A stretch of DNA of 48,828 nt from Alphaproteobacteria bacterium (GTDB lineage: Bacteria; Pseudomonadota; Alphaproteobacteria; Micropepsales; Micropepsaceae): the NCBI GenBank assembly GCA_019241645.1, contig JAFAWQ010000040.1:1-48828 (forward strand), in the 5' to 3' direction. A model generated the notes under the pieces. It ran no database searches and was not told the DNA's origin. It saw only the letters and a program-made list of their open reading frames with translations. Below are positions 16,609 through 25,908 of this stretch, in pieces (position 1 is the first letter of the stretch; each line of letters starts with the position of its first letter). The position numbers and the translations under genes are program-made.

Positions 16609-17405
16609 ATTTTTGGAACCCGGCGTATGGACCGTTCGACGAGTAGGCCGAGCAGGGTCGTACCCAGCACGCATTCCAAGACAAATCCCGGATTGGCGAT
16701 CGGTGAGACGTAGCTCTCAAACCAAGCGTCCCGGGCTATTTCGGTGAGATGCAGCAACGGATTCCAGGTGAGGTAAGGCCACACCGTGACGGGAATCATC
16801 GTAATGCAAAAAAACATGCCCGAGATCATCCTCACCACAAAATTCGTGTAGCCAATGAATTGCTTAAGCGGGGGGAAAAAAAGATATGCGCCGCTAACGG
16901 CCAGGCCAACGCCTTGCCCGAGGATCCAGCACGCCAAGAGCGCGAACATGATCTTGAGGACGTTCTCGGGCGGCCACGCGCTTTCGAAATTTGAAACGGT
17001 CACCGCAAGAACCCAAAACAATATGAAGTAAACCGAAAAGCTGGCCACATTTTTGGCAATCATGAGGTCGAGAGGGCTGACGGTGGGGAAATCGAGCAGC
17101 TTCGAGCGGCTCGCAGCCACCGCGTACGTTCTCAATCCATCGAAAAACATAAAGATGGGAAAAACCCCCAACACATAAAACATCAGAGGTGTCATGCCGC
17201 TCGGCTGGGCCATCGCGCCGAAGAACTTCCGCATCATGCGAAAGGCGGCAATAAAAATCAGCGGCTCCAGCAGTACCCAGGCGAAACCGTACCGGTAGGT
17301 GGACATCTGACCCTGAAGCTGATGGATGGTCAGCGCCTTCAGCGTGTTCCCCTGCGCCTTCCATTTCTTGAGCACTTGCGCGTACGCCAGCTGGAGGTCT
17401 CCCAA
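16605..17405 (-). CDS. Capsule-export ABC permease (KpsM/CtrC-like)
   Basis: A 266-residue integral membrane protein of the ABC-2 polysaccharide exporter type. It shows RYGFAWVLLEPLIFI (first TM), four or five further hydrophobic segments, and the late family motif MIPVTVWPYLTWNPLLHLTE. It should form the channel half of the exporter with the ATPase homologue, which it overlaps by four bases. The start is uncertain: TTG at 17405 gives the full N-terminus but lacks an SD, and GTG at 17375 is the alternative. It is the first gene of the export operon; the 70-base gap upstream ends at a terminator. Confidence 0.88.
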   Translation of the reverse strand: MGDLQLAYAQVLKKWKAQGNTLKALTIHQLQGQMSTYRYGFAWVLLEPLIFIAAFRMMRKFFGAMAQPSGMTPLMFYVLGVFPIFMFFDGLRTYAVAASRSKLLDFPTVSPLDLMIAKNVASFSVYFILFWVLAVTVSNFESAWPPENVLKIMFALLACWILGQGVGLAVSGAYLFFPPLKQFIGYTNFVVRMISGMFFCITMIPVTVWPYLTWNPLLHLTEIARDAWFESYVSPIANPGFVLECVLGTTLLGLLVERSIRRVPKI

Positions 17406-17475
17406 ATTTGCTTGTCGCCTAGCCGACTACACGCCCGGCATTTGGAGTCAAGCGACTTCGAACAGCCCAAAGCAA

Positions 17476-17504
17476 CAACGCCCGGCTCACAGAGCCGGGC
17501 GTTG
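17476..17504 (-). terminator. Terminator of the Pro/Ala-rich secreted protein gene
   Basis: A perfect 13-bp GC-rich stem (17476-17488 with 17492-17504, loop ACA) lies 24 bases past the stop of the minus-strand gene at 17528. On that strand it is followed by TTGCTTT, a weak T tract. It separates that gene from the capsule-export operon. Confidence 0.75.
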
Positions 17505-17527
17505 CCATGCCATCTTTGTAAACTTGA

Positions 17528-17857
17528 TTAGCGGGTACGGCCGCTGTTGTTGTTGTCGTTGTTGGACACGGCAATCGCGATGACGATGGCCGCAGCCGCA
17601 ACACCGGCAGCAATCAGAAGACCATTACCGGCAAAGAAACCAGCCGACGCTCCAGCTTCCGCTGCCGGCGGCAGAGCCGGTTCAGCAGGCGGCGGAGGAG
17701 GCGGAGGCGCTTCAGCCGGGGGTGGCGGGGGAGCAGGCTGCTCCATAGTGGCTCCGCCACTCGCGCCGCCACTGGCTCCGCCGGACTGGGCAAAGGCCGG
17801 CACACTTGCCAGGACCAGCGCTGCAGCGGCCGTCGTGGCGATGAAATTGCGGATCAT
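17528..17857 (-). CDS. Small secreted Pro/Ala/Gly-rich protein
   Basis: A 109-residue protein. The start at 17857 has GGGAGA upstream and gives a signal peptide (MIRNFIATTAAAALVLASVPAFA). The mature part has a Gly/Ser/Ala repeat (SGGASGGASGG), two proline runs separated by AEA, and one hydrophobic Ala/Val/Ile segment (about 81-97), then an Asn-rich tail ending SNNDNNNSGRTR. This layout suggests a membrane-anchored envelope protein with a flexible linker. No family is recognised. The longer frame upstream of 17857 is promoter and leader sequence. Confidence 0.7.
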   Translation of the reverse strand: MIRNFIATTAAAALVLASVPAFAQSGGASGGASGGATMEQPAPPPPPAEAPPPPPPPAEPALPPAAEAGASAGFFAGNGLLIAAGVAAAAIVIAIAVSNNDNNNSGRTR

Positions 17858-18079
17858 GGAATGTCTCCCTCGATTGACGAGAATATTAGAACGCTTCCCA
17901 TCGTCCGCGCAACCCCGAAAAACGTGCGGCGATGAACTTTTTTCTCCCTGTGTCCGTCGCTTACCTGTGGCATCGGCCCAAGGGTAAACGGCTACCGAAA
18001 ACAGTTCGTTGCCCTGCCTATCAGACCGGAATGCCACAGTCGAGCGATTTGTGGTCCGATCGGGGCCCAAACCGCTCCT

Positions 18080-20593
18080 TTAGTCCAACTCCCGGGCCAC
18101 CCGAAACCCTGCCAGGGGGGAGCGGATATCGGCGACGATCCAATATCGGCTTGCCGAACGCATGAATTTGGCTTCCCGGTTGAACCCGCCTCCACGCACG
18201 ACCCGGCGCTGGCAATCGCCCGTCAACCATGCGGAGCCGTTGCCAGGCGCCCCGGCATACGAATCGTGCCAGCAATCCTCCACCCATTCCCAGACATTGC
18301 CCTGCATGTCGTACAGGCCGAAATTGTTGGGCGGGAAGCTGCCGACCGGCATGGGAACCCTTCCCTGGAGGCCCGTCCCCTGGGCCATAGTCGCCGGATC
18401 CATGAAGTTCGCCTGGCTCGTGGTGATGGAATTTCCCGTCGCGAATGTCGACTGCGTGCCGGCCCGCTCCGCGTATTCAAACTCCGCTTCGGTCAGCAGC
18501 CTGTAGCGATGGCCAGTTTTGGCGCTAAGCCAGCTCAGATAGGCCTGAGCATCCTGCCAGCTGACGTTGATGACCGGATTGCTTCCCCGTCCCCAGTGCT
18601 CGTCCGGCGGCCTGTAGCCGCGGCAGCTGCCAGCGGCGACACAAGCCCCCCATTCATCGAATGTCACGGCAAATTTGCCGACCGCAAAATCTCGTCCAAT
18701 GGTCACACGATGCTGCGGACCTTCGCTGGGCCAACGTCCGATTTCGCCCGGCGGAGACCCCATCGCAAAGGTCCCGCCCCGAATCGCGACCAATTTGGGC
18801 GCATCCGGCGCGTCCCAAATCTCCGAATCGCTGCGATTCTGTTGCCAGGCCGAGAATTCCGCCTCTCGCTTTGCCCGCCATGCGGCCGGATCGGTTTGCG
18901 CGGTGGCTGTCTGCGCCCCCGTGAGGGAGTTGTCAGCCACGCCTGATCCACGTGTCACGCCACGCATTCGCGCCAGGTAGCTCCGCACATCCACATCGGG
19001 CGGATTGGCCACGCCTTTCCCCGGGCCCGGGGTCTGCAGGTCCGCGAGCGAGAAATCCATCCGCGCGTCATAGGTCCGGTTGATCTGATTCCGCAGGTTT
19101 TGTTCCGCGGCGTACCACGCCTGCTTGTTGGCATCGTCCCGGCAGGTCGAAAGCTCGTTCGGGTCCGCAGCGCCCCAGCGGCGCTCCACGCACTGATACG
19201 GATCGAACGACAAACGGAAGAGCCGTTTGCGCACTTCCTCGTAGGGAAGGGTGATGGGGCTGCCGTCGGTGCGCGTGTAGGTCACCGAGCAGCGCGCGGT
19301 TTCCTGGTCGTAGGTGTTCTGAAGATCGGCGACGAGATCGTTGCCATTGTAGACAAGGTGCTTGTTGTTGGTGCGGTACATGGTGACGAAGCGGGCAACG
19401 TTGTCGCGCACCTCCTTGAACGCCGTCTTGAGTCGCGCGTCCCGCGACGGTGTGGAATAGGTTTCCCAGTCGCCTGATGTGCCATAGATATTTCGCGGAA
19501 GACGTCCCGGCTCGGGCCGATTCTGTATGCCCGCCTGGATAGCGAGCTGCACCGCCGTCGCGCGATCCTGCATGTCGGTGCACTTCTCGCGAATCATGTT
19601 GGTGAGCTCGGAAACGGGATGCATCTCCAATGTGCCGCCAGCCAGCATGGCGCGAACGTAGTCGTAGTAGTCCAGCTGTTCGCCATTGAGCGTGAAGGTG
19701 CCGTTGGCCCAGTCCGGATCGGCGGGACGATCGCCGTTACCAAAGAATTGCTCGTCCGAATAATCCGCTATTTCCGAATTGCGCGCGAGAACCACGTGAC
19801 CACCCACAAGGGCGCCGTCTTCGCGCCGCGAATAGCCGACGAGTCGTGACGGCCGCCAATTCTTGAAGCCGGCGCCGACCGCCGGAGCAGCCCGCACGAA
19901 TCGCAGATCGTACGTGCCGCGCGTGACAGAGTTGTCCGGGTGGCTGTCCATGTATTCGGCACGGCCGTCATGCTGCACTTCATAGATCACTGCCACGTGG
20001 CCATCGGGATCGTAGATGATTGTGCCGGGGCGAATCGAATTCACGCGTATGGCCGGCGAATAGAAGTCCGGCTCGCGCGGCGTCTCCAAATGCGGATGAA
20101 CCCTGTAGGTCGCGGTCGAAACGGCAGGTCCAAGCGCCCGCAACAATTTATAGCCGTCGATGCTCCCGGTCAGCACGTCGGTGCGCGCCGTGACCTGATT
20201 GCCGCCCTGGGAATAGCGGATGTCCGATGAGGCGCCGCGAGCTGCCGCTCCGCTCTGGTATGAGAATGGAAGTCCGCGCTTCCAGGCAAAGTAGGCGCGA
20301 AGCACATAAGGCAACTGTGCGCAGTCCGAATAAAACCGGACGGTGGGAGAATCGGTGTTCCGAAATGGATTGCCCGGACTCTTCAGGCAAGCATCCACCG
20401 TGTTGCAACCCGAGCGACCGATGCCCAAGATAAAGGCACTGTAGTCACGCTCATCCGCATCGCTCCACTCCGCGGACCGGATGACGTACATGCTCCCGAC
20501 AGCGCCGGCCGGCGATGTCTGGGCACTGACCGTCGTCAAAACTCCGACCGTCACGGCGGAGATCAGGATTTCGCGAAAAGACCGAAGCATCAT
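18080..20593 (-). CDS. Exported cysteine-peptidase-like / FGE-sulfatase-domain fusion
   Basis: An 837-residue exported protein with a signal-like N-terminus (MMLRSFREILISAVTVGVLT). Residues about 60-220 look like a papain/NlpC-P60-type fold: Cys91 in FYSDCAQLPYVL, His199 in DPDGHVAVIYEV, and Asp216 in EYMDSHPDN could form a triad. A long middle region (250-600) is unassigned. Residues 601-837 are an FGE-sulfatase (SUMF1-type) domain: AIRGGTFAMGSP, NPVINVSWQDAQAYL, RLLTEAEFEYAERAG, GLYDMQGNVWEWVED and VVRGGGFNRE. The two catalytic cysteines of true formylglycine-generating enzymes are absent after VVRGGGF, so this domain is probably non-catalytic. Start could be 20593 or 20590; SD is weak. Confidence 0.78.
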   Translation of the reverse strand: MMLRSFREILISAVTVGVLTTVSAQTSPAGAVGSMYVIRSAEWSDADERDYSAFILGIGRSGCNTVDACLKSPGNPFRNTDSPTVRFYSDCAQLPYVLRAYFAWKRGLPFSYQSGAAARGASSDIRYSQGGNQVTARTDVLTGSIDGYKLLRALGPAVSTATYRVHPHLETPREPDFYSPAIRVNSIRPGTIIYDPDGHVAVIYEVQHDGRAEYMDSHPDNSVTRGTYDLRFVRAAPAVGAGFKNWRPSRLVGYSRREDGALVGGHVVLARNSEIADYSDEQFFGNGDRPADPDWANGTFTLNGEQLDYYDYVRAMLAGGTLEMHPVSELTNMIREKCTDMQDRATAVQLAIQAGIQNRPEPGRLPRNIYGTSGDWETYSTPSRDARLKTAFKEVRDNVARFVTMYRTNNKHLVYNGNDLVADLQNTYDQETARCSVTYTRTDGSPITLPYEEVRKRLFRLSFDPYQCVERRWGAADPNELSTCRDDANKQAWYAAEQNLRNQINRTYDARMDFSLADLQTPGPGKGVANPPDVDVRSYLARMRGVTRGSGVADNSLTGAQTATAQTDPAAWRAKREAEFSAWQQNRSDSEIWDAPDAPKLVAIRGGTFAMGSPPGEIGRWPSEGPQHRVTIGRDFAVGKFAVTFDEWGACVAAGSCRGYRPPDEHWGRGSNPVINVSWQDAQAYLSWLSAKTGHRYRLLTEAEFEYAERAGTQSTFATGNSITTSQANFMDPATMAQGTGLQGRVPMPVGSFPPNNFGLYDMQGNVWEWVEDCWHDSYAGAPGNGSAWLTGDCQRRVVRGGGFNREAKFMRSASRYWIVADIRSPLAGFRVARELD

Positions 20594-20721
20594 GAGAGGG
20601 GCTCTTTCGTCTGCAAACCGCAAATGTGGTGATGGGGCAACCGGTTGCATAGCGCCGCGCATGGTGCTGCACCAGTCGTGAACGGGTTGTGAATATCAGG
20701 AATGGCTGGTTCCGGAGCGAA

Positions 20722-21507
20722 TCAGTATGCCTGCGCCTCAAGTGGCTGACCGCCGAACTCGTCGATATAAACGAGTACGCTGTAGCCCGGCGCCAAAGCC
20801 ACGTTTCCGTTCGGATCGTGAAGCAGAAGTCCGTTGTTCATCAGCGTGTTCGTGTACTTGTCGAAGCCGAATTTCGGCGCCATTCCCTTGAAGTTATCAT
20901 GAACGAGATTGAACAGTGTCCGCGCGTTCTCCGTCGAAAGACGCACGCAACCGGCACTCGCCCGCGTGCCCAATCGCGCCTCTTCCGAGGTGCCGTGAAT
21001 AGCCAAGCCAGTGGTGACACCGTGGTCCACCCAGTTGAAGAACATGGCGTACGGCATTGGCTCGTTCCACTGAATCGACCGATAGCGCTCGAACATGCGC
21101 TTGGGATCAAGCTCGTAGTAGCCGGCAGGCGTCGCGGTCGAAAGCTCTTCCCCACCCGGGGCCGGTTCAACAGTTTCGCGGCCGGTCGATACCGGCCAGT
21201 CGTAGAGCATCAGCAGGTCGTCTCCGGCCTTCTGGAAAACATACATGCGCTGCGCCCAGGGGCCGACTTCGGCCTTGCTGACGTATATCACCAGCCCGAA
21301 ATGGCCCAACATTTCGGGTGTCACGATTTCCCGGACACGATGCTCCACTTCCTGCTGAATCGCCGGCGAGGTCGCGGCTGCAACCGTGGGCGGCTGGGAA
21401 CTTGCCAACACGTTCCACGACACCGAGACTCTCGATGCCGGGTCCGCGTTCGCGGACAAGCCGCAGACGAGCAACAGCCCTAACGTGGCGCAAAATCTAA
21501 CAGTCAT
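20722..21507 (-). CDS. L,D-transpeptidase (YkuD family)
   Basis: A 261-residue exported enzyme that should form L,D cross-links in peptidoglycan or attach proteins to it. The start at 21507 gives a signal peptide (MTVRFCATLGLLLVCGLSANA). The YkuD domain shows HGTSEEARLGTRASAGCVRL with His171 and catalytic Cys187 (HG...GCVRL). It is followed 128 bases later by the large cysteine-peptidase/FGE-like gene on the same strand, suggesting a cell-wall pairing. No strong SD is seen before the chosen ATG. Confidence 0.88.
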   Translation of the reverse strand: MTVRFCATLGLLLVCGLSANADPASRVSVSWNVLASSQPPTVAAATSPAIQQEVEHRVREIVTPEMLGHFGLVIYVSKAEVGPWAQRMYVFQKAGDDLLMLYDWPVSTGRETVEPAPGGEELSTATPAGYYELDPKRMFERYRSIQWNEPMPYAMFFNWVDHGVTTGLAIHGTSEEARLGTRASAGCVRLSTENARTLFNLVHDNFKGMAPKFGFDKYTNTLMNNGLLLHDPNGNVALAPGYSVLVYIDEFGGQPLEAQAY

Positions 21508-21851
21508 AACCCGGCCGCCACCTGTTTCCACACCGCTCCCGTTGACGCTCCAACGCAAAAATCAGTCCAGTGTTCCTGCCTGGAGACGTCCGGCGCTCCC
21601 GGCTGCAATGGCGCGAACCTTTCCCATGCTTAACCTAGGTAAACCATAGCTGGGTTGCAATGTTCTGTGGCGCTTGGCGCTTACATCCGCTCTCTTTTCG
21701 CAAAAGTGGTGCGCCCAAAGAACACAGCCCATGTCCGGCCGCCGTTATGGTGTTGGCCGTTTTCCAGGTGGCCATCCCACGTCCTTGACCATCGGCCTAC
21801 CCTGTGGAATACCGCCGACACGAAAATGACTGGCGGCGCGGAGTGGGATTG
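21508..21851. other. Divergent intergenic region
   Basis: About 340 bases between the minus-strand L,D-transpeptidase and a plus-strand small gene, so it should hold two promoters. No open frame longer than about 65 codons with a ribosome site was found. I see no clear hairpin, direct repeat or recognisable promoter boxes. Confidence 0.35.
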
Positions 21852-22070
21852 ATGACGTCTGAATCAGGCGATGCAAGCAATACGCCACCGGGCAAAAGGG
21901 CCGCAAAGCGAGATCCCGTCGACGTGGATGATCTTGAGACGCGAGTCCGGATCGCGGAGCTTCGGGCGCGCGAAGCGGAGGCAGAACTCCGGTTCCTGGA
22001 AGCCAACGCGCGACGTAAGTCGATGAAAACGACGAAAAGGGAACGCAAAACGGGGACGGCAAAGCCATAG
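21852..22070 (+). CDS. Small coiled-coil protein
   Basis: A 72-residue charged protein: MTSESGDAS leader, then a helix rich in Glu, Arg and Ala (DDLETRVRIAELRAREAEAE), ending in a Lys/Arg tail. A single coiled coil is likely. The ATG at 21852 follows a GGGA site. It stands just before the large TPR-glycosyltransferase gene but with a gap of 160 bases. Coding is supported by the helix pattern and the SD only; function unknown. Confidence 0.5.
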   Translation: MTSESGDASNTPPGKRAAKRDPVDVDDLETRVRIAELRAREAEAELRFLEANARRKSMKTTKRERKTGTAKP

Positions 22071-22230
22071 ATTTTGCCATCTGGCCGTAGATGGGGATGG
22101 TGGGCCAGCACCGCGCATCAGATCTAATTTGGGCGAGTGTGCGGCAATAGCGGCGCGGCTTACACCTCAGGGTGTGCCGGGCTTGGTGATATGGTATCCG
22201 TCGTTTGGTTTGGTTGGGCGAGCGTGGGTA

Positions 22231-24837
22231 ATGAAAGCCAAAGGTTCTAGAGACAAGTCCCCGGCTAGTTCCCGAGCGGGTGGTCCTTTGGAGAACGAAG
22301 ACCCCCAGGTGATCATGCTGCGTGGCAGCGGGGATAGCGAGGACGAAGAGGGCCTGACTGCTTCGCCCGGCAAGACGGGCGCCGTTGAGCAATCAATTTC
22401 TGACGATCGCCAATCCAAATGGGCACGCATGCGTACCTTCGGATCAGAGTCAGCGAGCAACCTCTGGGACTCGGCAGGAACTCAGTCAGAAAATGAAAAC
22501 CAAAAGCAGGACGAATCGGATCCTGCCTTGGTCAGCAAGGTAGCGGTGAAGAAGGCGCTGGCTGAGGGCGATTCGCTCCGGAGCGCGAGAAACTGGCAGG
22601 CCGCGCGGGATGCCTATTCAAGGGCTTTGCTTCTCGACAATACGCTCCAGCATGTCTGGATCCAGCTTGGGCATGCGACCAAGGAGGCGGGCGATCATCA
22701 TGGCGCCGAGGCGGCGTACCGGAAAGCCATCGACCTAAATCCAGACGACGCGGAGGCCCATCTGCAGCTCGGCCACGTGCTCAAATTGCGAGGGCTGATC
22801 CCGGGAGCAATCGACAGCTATACCCGCGCCTTGCTGCTTGATCCCGATCTGATCGATGCAAGAGCGGAACTGCTTCTTCTTGAGAGCCATGGCGACTCCA
22901 AGCAATCGGGCACCGGTTTTGGCGACGCTGCGTTCGGACCGTCCGAAAGATCTGGGACGCCGGATCCGTCGGCGCTGACCATTGTCTTCGATGTCAGCGA
23001 TCTGATGCATTACTTTCAAAATGCGCGGTTGCCCACGGGAATTCAGCGGGTCCAGATCGAAGTCATCAAAGGCGCCATGCGCGCATGGCACGACGACGTG
23101 TATTTCTCCCTTGTCTGCTTCACGAAACAGACTGATTTCTGGATCGAGATTCCGGCGTCGCTGTTTCGAACATTCTGCAAGCTTTCGGTAAAAAGCGGCG
23201 ATACCGCCGCTCCGGAATGGGCGGCCCTGCAATCGGACCTGAAGCGCTTGCTGGAAAGCCGCAAATACTTTCGCTTTCCCCAGGGAAGTATCCTGCTCAA
23301 CCTGGGCACCTCGTGGTGGCTGCAAAACTATTTCCTCAACGTGCGGCTGGCCAAGAGCCTTTCCGGCGTCAAGTATGTCCCCTTCGTCCACGATTTCATT
23401 CCGGCGATGACACCGGAGCATTGCATCGACGAGCTGCGGCAGGATTTTATTTCCTGGGCGATCGGAGCGTTCGACCACGCGGACTATTTCCTTGTGAACT
23501 CCAAGGCGACGCTCAAGGATCTGCACGCGGTGGGAAGCCGTCTTGGCCATTCCGTGGCGGAAGCGGCCGTGGTTCCCCTCGATGCCGACTTCCGGAGGTC
23601 GCTCGAGCGGCAGGCTGAGATTCTCGACCCAAGCTATCTTCTGTACACGAACGATCTGCAAAAAGAGAATTACGTCCTGTTCGTCGCCACCATCGAGTCG
23701 CGAAAGAACCACATCGCCGCCTTCTCGGTCTGGCTCAAGCTGCTGAAGAAGTATGGCGCGCGGCACGTCCCGAAGCTGGTCTGCGTGGGCAACGATGGCT
23801 GGTTGAACGACGCGGCCTACGGCAAGCTGCGCGCCAGCGAGCTGCTCTCACGACATGTGGTGATGCTGCAGAAGATTTCGGACGCCGCTTTGGCGGTCCT
23901 TTACGAAAACTGCCTGTGCACGCTATATCCCAGTTCCTACGAAGGTTGGGGCCTGCCGGTTACGGAAGCACTCTGCTTTGGCAAGTTGCCGATCATTTCC
24001 AACAGCTCATCGCTTCCCGAGGCTGGGGGTGAATTCGCGGAGTATTTCGACGTCGAATCGGAAAAAGATCTGATGGCCGCGGTGGAGCGGGTCATTTTCG
24101 ACGAAGAATATCGCCGCGAGCGCGAACGTAAGATCGCCACCGAGTTCCAACCGCGCTCCTGGAATGAGATCAGCCGGCAGATCGTTCTGCAGCTGAAGGA
24201 ATGGCACGCGCAGCCGACACCCGAACCAAACCCCGATCTGGTCGCACCGGTCACCGGGATATGGCCGGTCAAGGCGGAACTGAACGAATTGCACATGCTG
24301 GCGAACGCGTCGACGTCGATGCTTTGGCCGGGACTTCAAAGCGGCGAAATTTATCGCAACGGGACGGGATGGTGGTGGCCCGAGCCGTGGGGAACATGGA
24401 TCAAGAACACAGGCCCGGCATATCTGGCCTTTGAGGTTGACGATGTGAAGGATTGTGGGTTGCTGGTCTATATCGGACTGCGGGGCGTGCAGGGCAAACA
24501 AACAACCTGCACTCTCAAGATGGAGGGCGCGCCGATCCTCGACGTCCCCTTGCGAGAGCAGGAAGACAAAGTCGTCAAGGTGAAACTGTCGCCGACCTCC
24601 ACCAAGGACCGGCTGGTTGTGATTTCTGTTTCCTGCACCAGCGCGGCGGACTTCGCGGCAAATACGAATGGCGTCGATTTCCGAATTGCCGGCGTTGGCG
24701 TGCGCTGGTTCTACGCCTGCAAGGAAAACGACCTGGTCGGGCGGCTTAACCTTCTCGAGGGTCTCTCCGTCGATGCCATCGACCGGCTCCAGCGTCAGCC
24801 TCCTCCGATCCGGGACTTCCTGCTCGCAGCGCAATAG
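22231..24837 (+). CDS. TPR-fused GT4-like glycosyltransferase with C-terminal beta module
   Basis: An 868-residue cytosolic protein that opens the glycan locus. Residues 1-95 are low-complexity. Residues about 100-220 are TPR repeats (GDHHGAEAAYRKAIDLNPDD; GLIPGAIDSYTRALLLDPD). Residues about 255-700 are a GT-B glycosyltransferase with VFDVSDLMHYF, VPFVHDFIPAM, the hinge strand YVLFVATIESRKNH and the donor-site ExxxxxxxE motif in SSYEGWGLPVTEAL. Residues about 705-868 form a separate beta-rich module with WWWPEPWGTWIKNTG, similar to a sugar-associated module seen in other glycan proteins. Sugar specificity is unknown. The start at 22231 trims an unlikely leader; its SD is weak. Confidence 0.85.
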   Translation: MKAKGSRDKSPASSRAGGPLENEDPQVIMLRGSGDSEDEEGLTASPGKTGAVEQSISDDRQSKWARMRTFGSESASNLWDSAGTQSENENQKQDESDPALVSKVAVKKALAEGDSLRSARNWQAARDAYSRALLLDNTLQHVWIQLGHATKEAGDHHGAEAAYRKAIDLNPDDAEAHLQLGHVLKLRGLIPGAIDSYTRALLLDPDLIDARAELLLLESHGDSKQSGTGFGDAAFGPSERSGTPDPSALTIVFDVSDLMHYFQNARLPTGIQRVQIEVIKGAMRAWHDDVYFSLVCFTKQTDFWIEIPASLFRTFCKLSVKSGDTAAPEWAALQSDLKRLLESRKYFRFPQGSILLNLGTSWWLQNYFLNVRLAKSLSGVKYVPFVHDFIPAMTPEHCIDELRQDFISWAIGAFDHADYFLVNSKATLKDLHAVGSRLGHSVAEAAVVPLDADFRRSLERQAEILDPSYLLYTNDLQKENYVLFVATIESRKNHIAAFSVWLKLLKKYGARHVPKLVCVGNDGWLNDAAYGKLRASELLSRHVVMLQKISDAALAVLYENCLCTLYPSSYEGWGLPVTEALCFGKLPIISNSSSLPEAGGEFAEYFDVESEKDLMAAVERVIFDEEYRRERERKIATEFQPRSWNEISRQIVLQLKEWHAQPTPEPNPDLVAPVTGIWPVKAELNELHMLANASTSMLWPGLQSGEIYRNGTGWWWPEPWGTWIKNTGPAYLAFEVDDVKDCGLLVYIGLRGVQGKQTTCTLKMEGAPILDVPLREQEDKVVKVKLSPTSTKDRLVVISVSCTSAADFAANTNGVDFRIAGVGVRWFYACKENDLVGRLNLLEGLSVDAIDRLQRQPPPIRDFLLAAQ

Positions 24838-24945
24838 CGGCGGCCGCGATCCGCTCCAGACCGACGGTTCATGGCGCACGAAGTCGCCGACCACTTCTAC
24901 CTTGTTCCAATCCTCGTGTTGCACAGAGCAGGGCGCATTTACGCC

Positions 24946-25821
24946 TTAGGCCCCGTATTGCGCTGCCCATGCGTCGGCCGGACCACCGAACATGGCCGCG
25001 CAGGCGCGCAGTTCAGTCCTGAAATGCTCTATCAGAGTGGCTCTGGCGGTCTCCGTGCTTTCAAGCTTTTTGTCGCTTGCCTTGCGGTTGTGATCCGCCG
25101 AGATCTCGCCGCTGCTCTTGTCAGGATCGGCTCCCAGGTACCCGATAATCTCATTTCGAACGATGGCCGGATCTTTGACGATGTCGTCGAAGAAGAACCA
25201 CCGAAACGCGAGCTTGGGAGCGGACCGTTTCCAGCGATCAACAATCTGCGCCGGATAGGCGACCTTCTTTATAGCGGGCGAGGTCTCCAGATATGTGCGG
25301 AAATCCTCCGGCTTTTCCAGCAGACCGGGGTCGAACTTTTCGTTCCTGTGCGCCATGCTGATTTGCGACCAAGCGCGTGCGACCGGATCGCGCAGGATAA
25401 TAAAAACCCGCAAGGCGGGAAGACGTTCTGCCACCTGCTGGATCGTATCGGCGCCAAGCCCGCTGTAGCCAGAATTGATTTCGCCCGACAGTGAATTCTG
25501 CTTGTACTGGAACAGCGATATGTACCGGTCCACCGTCATTTCTTCGCCGCGATAGCCCGCGAGTTGCTCAAGAAAGGCGATGTCCCTGTCATCCCAGCGC
25601 TTGCGTCCCGAGATTCGTTGCTGCAGCCGTTCGGGCTTTCGGGCCAAAGCCAGGAACTTTTCCGCCTTTCCGGGGCGGGTTTTCTCGTGTTCGAGATAGT
25701 GAAGTTGCTTGACCGGAGTCATCCAGAAGTCAGGATGGAACTGCAGCTGGTCAAACAACCAGCCGGTGCCTGCTTTCTGCATGCCGATGCAAATAAAATC
25801 CGGTCCGTCCGCCACTGGCAT
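24946..25821 (-). CDS. Sulfotransferase (paralogue 1)
   Basis: A 291-residue P-loop sulfotransferase-family protein. The 5'-phosphosulfate loop is IGMQKAGTGWLFDQL (about 12-26). The 3'-phosphate segment is ILRDPVARAWSQISM (about 141-155), with the usual Arg and Ser. It should transfer sulfate from PAPS to a sugar hydroxyl, probably on the glycan made by this locus; the acceptor is inference. CGGAG lies eight bases before the ATG. It is followed by a paralogue with the same layout (25909-26760, same strand), and the two share length and motif spacing, so a duplication is likely. Confidence 0.88.
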   Translation of the reverse strand: MPVADGPDFICIGMQKAGTGWLFDQLQFHPDFWMTPVKQLHYLEHEKTRPGKAEKFLALARKPERLQQRISGRKRWDDRDIAFLEQLAGYRGEEMTVDRYISLFQYKQNSLSGEINSGYSGLGADTIQQVAERLPALRVFIILRDPVARAWSQISMAHRNEKFDPGLLEKPEDFRTYLETSPAIKKVAYPAQIVDRWKRSAPKLAFRWFFFDDIVKDPAIVRNEIIGYLGADPDKSSGEISADHNRKASDKKLESTETARATLIEHFRTELRACAAMFGGPADAWAAQYGA

Positions 25822-25908
25822 CCAGTACTCCGCCCGCGGCAGCGCCGCCTTTTGCCCTGAAGGTCCCGCGATATACGGGTGTTCCCGCTGCCGGTCCAGC
25901 GCTGGAAT

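Noticed and set aside
22078..22095. Hairpin CCATCT ... AGATGG after the small coiled-coil gene
   Set aside because: Six base pairs, no T-run; chance occurrence is likely.
22735..23766. Minus-strand open frame of 343 codons inside the TPR-glycosyltransferase gene
   Set aside because: The plus strand has TPR repeats and GT motifs; the antisense frame has none.
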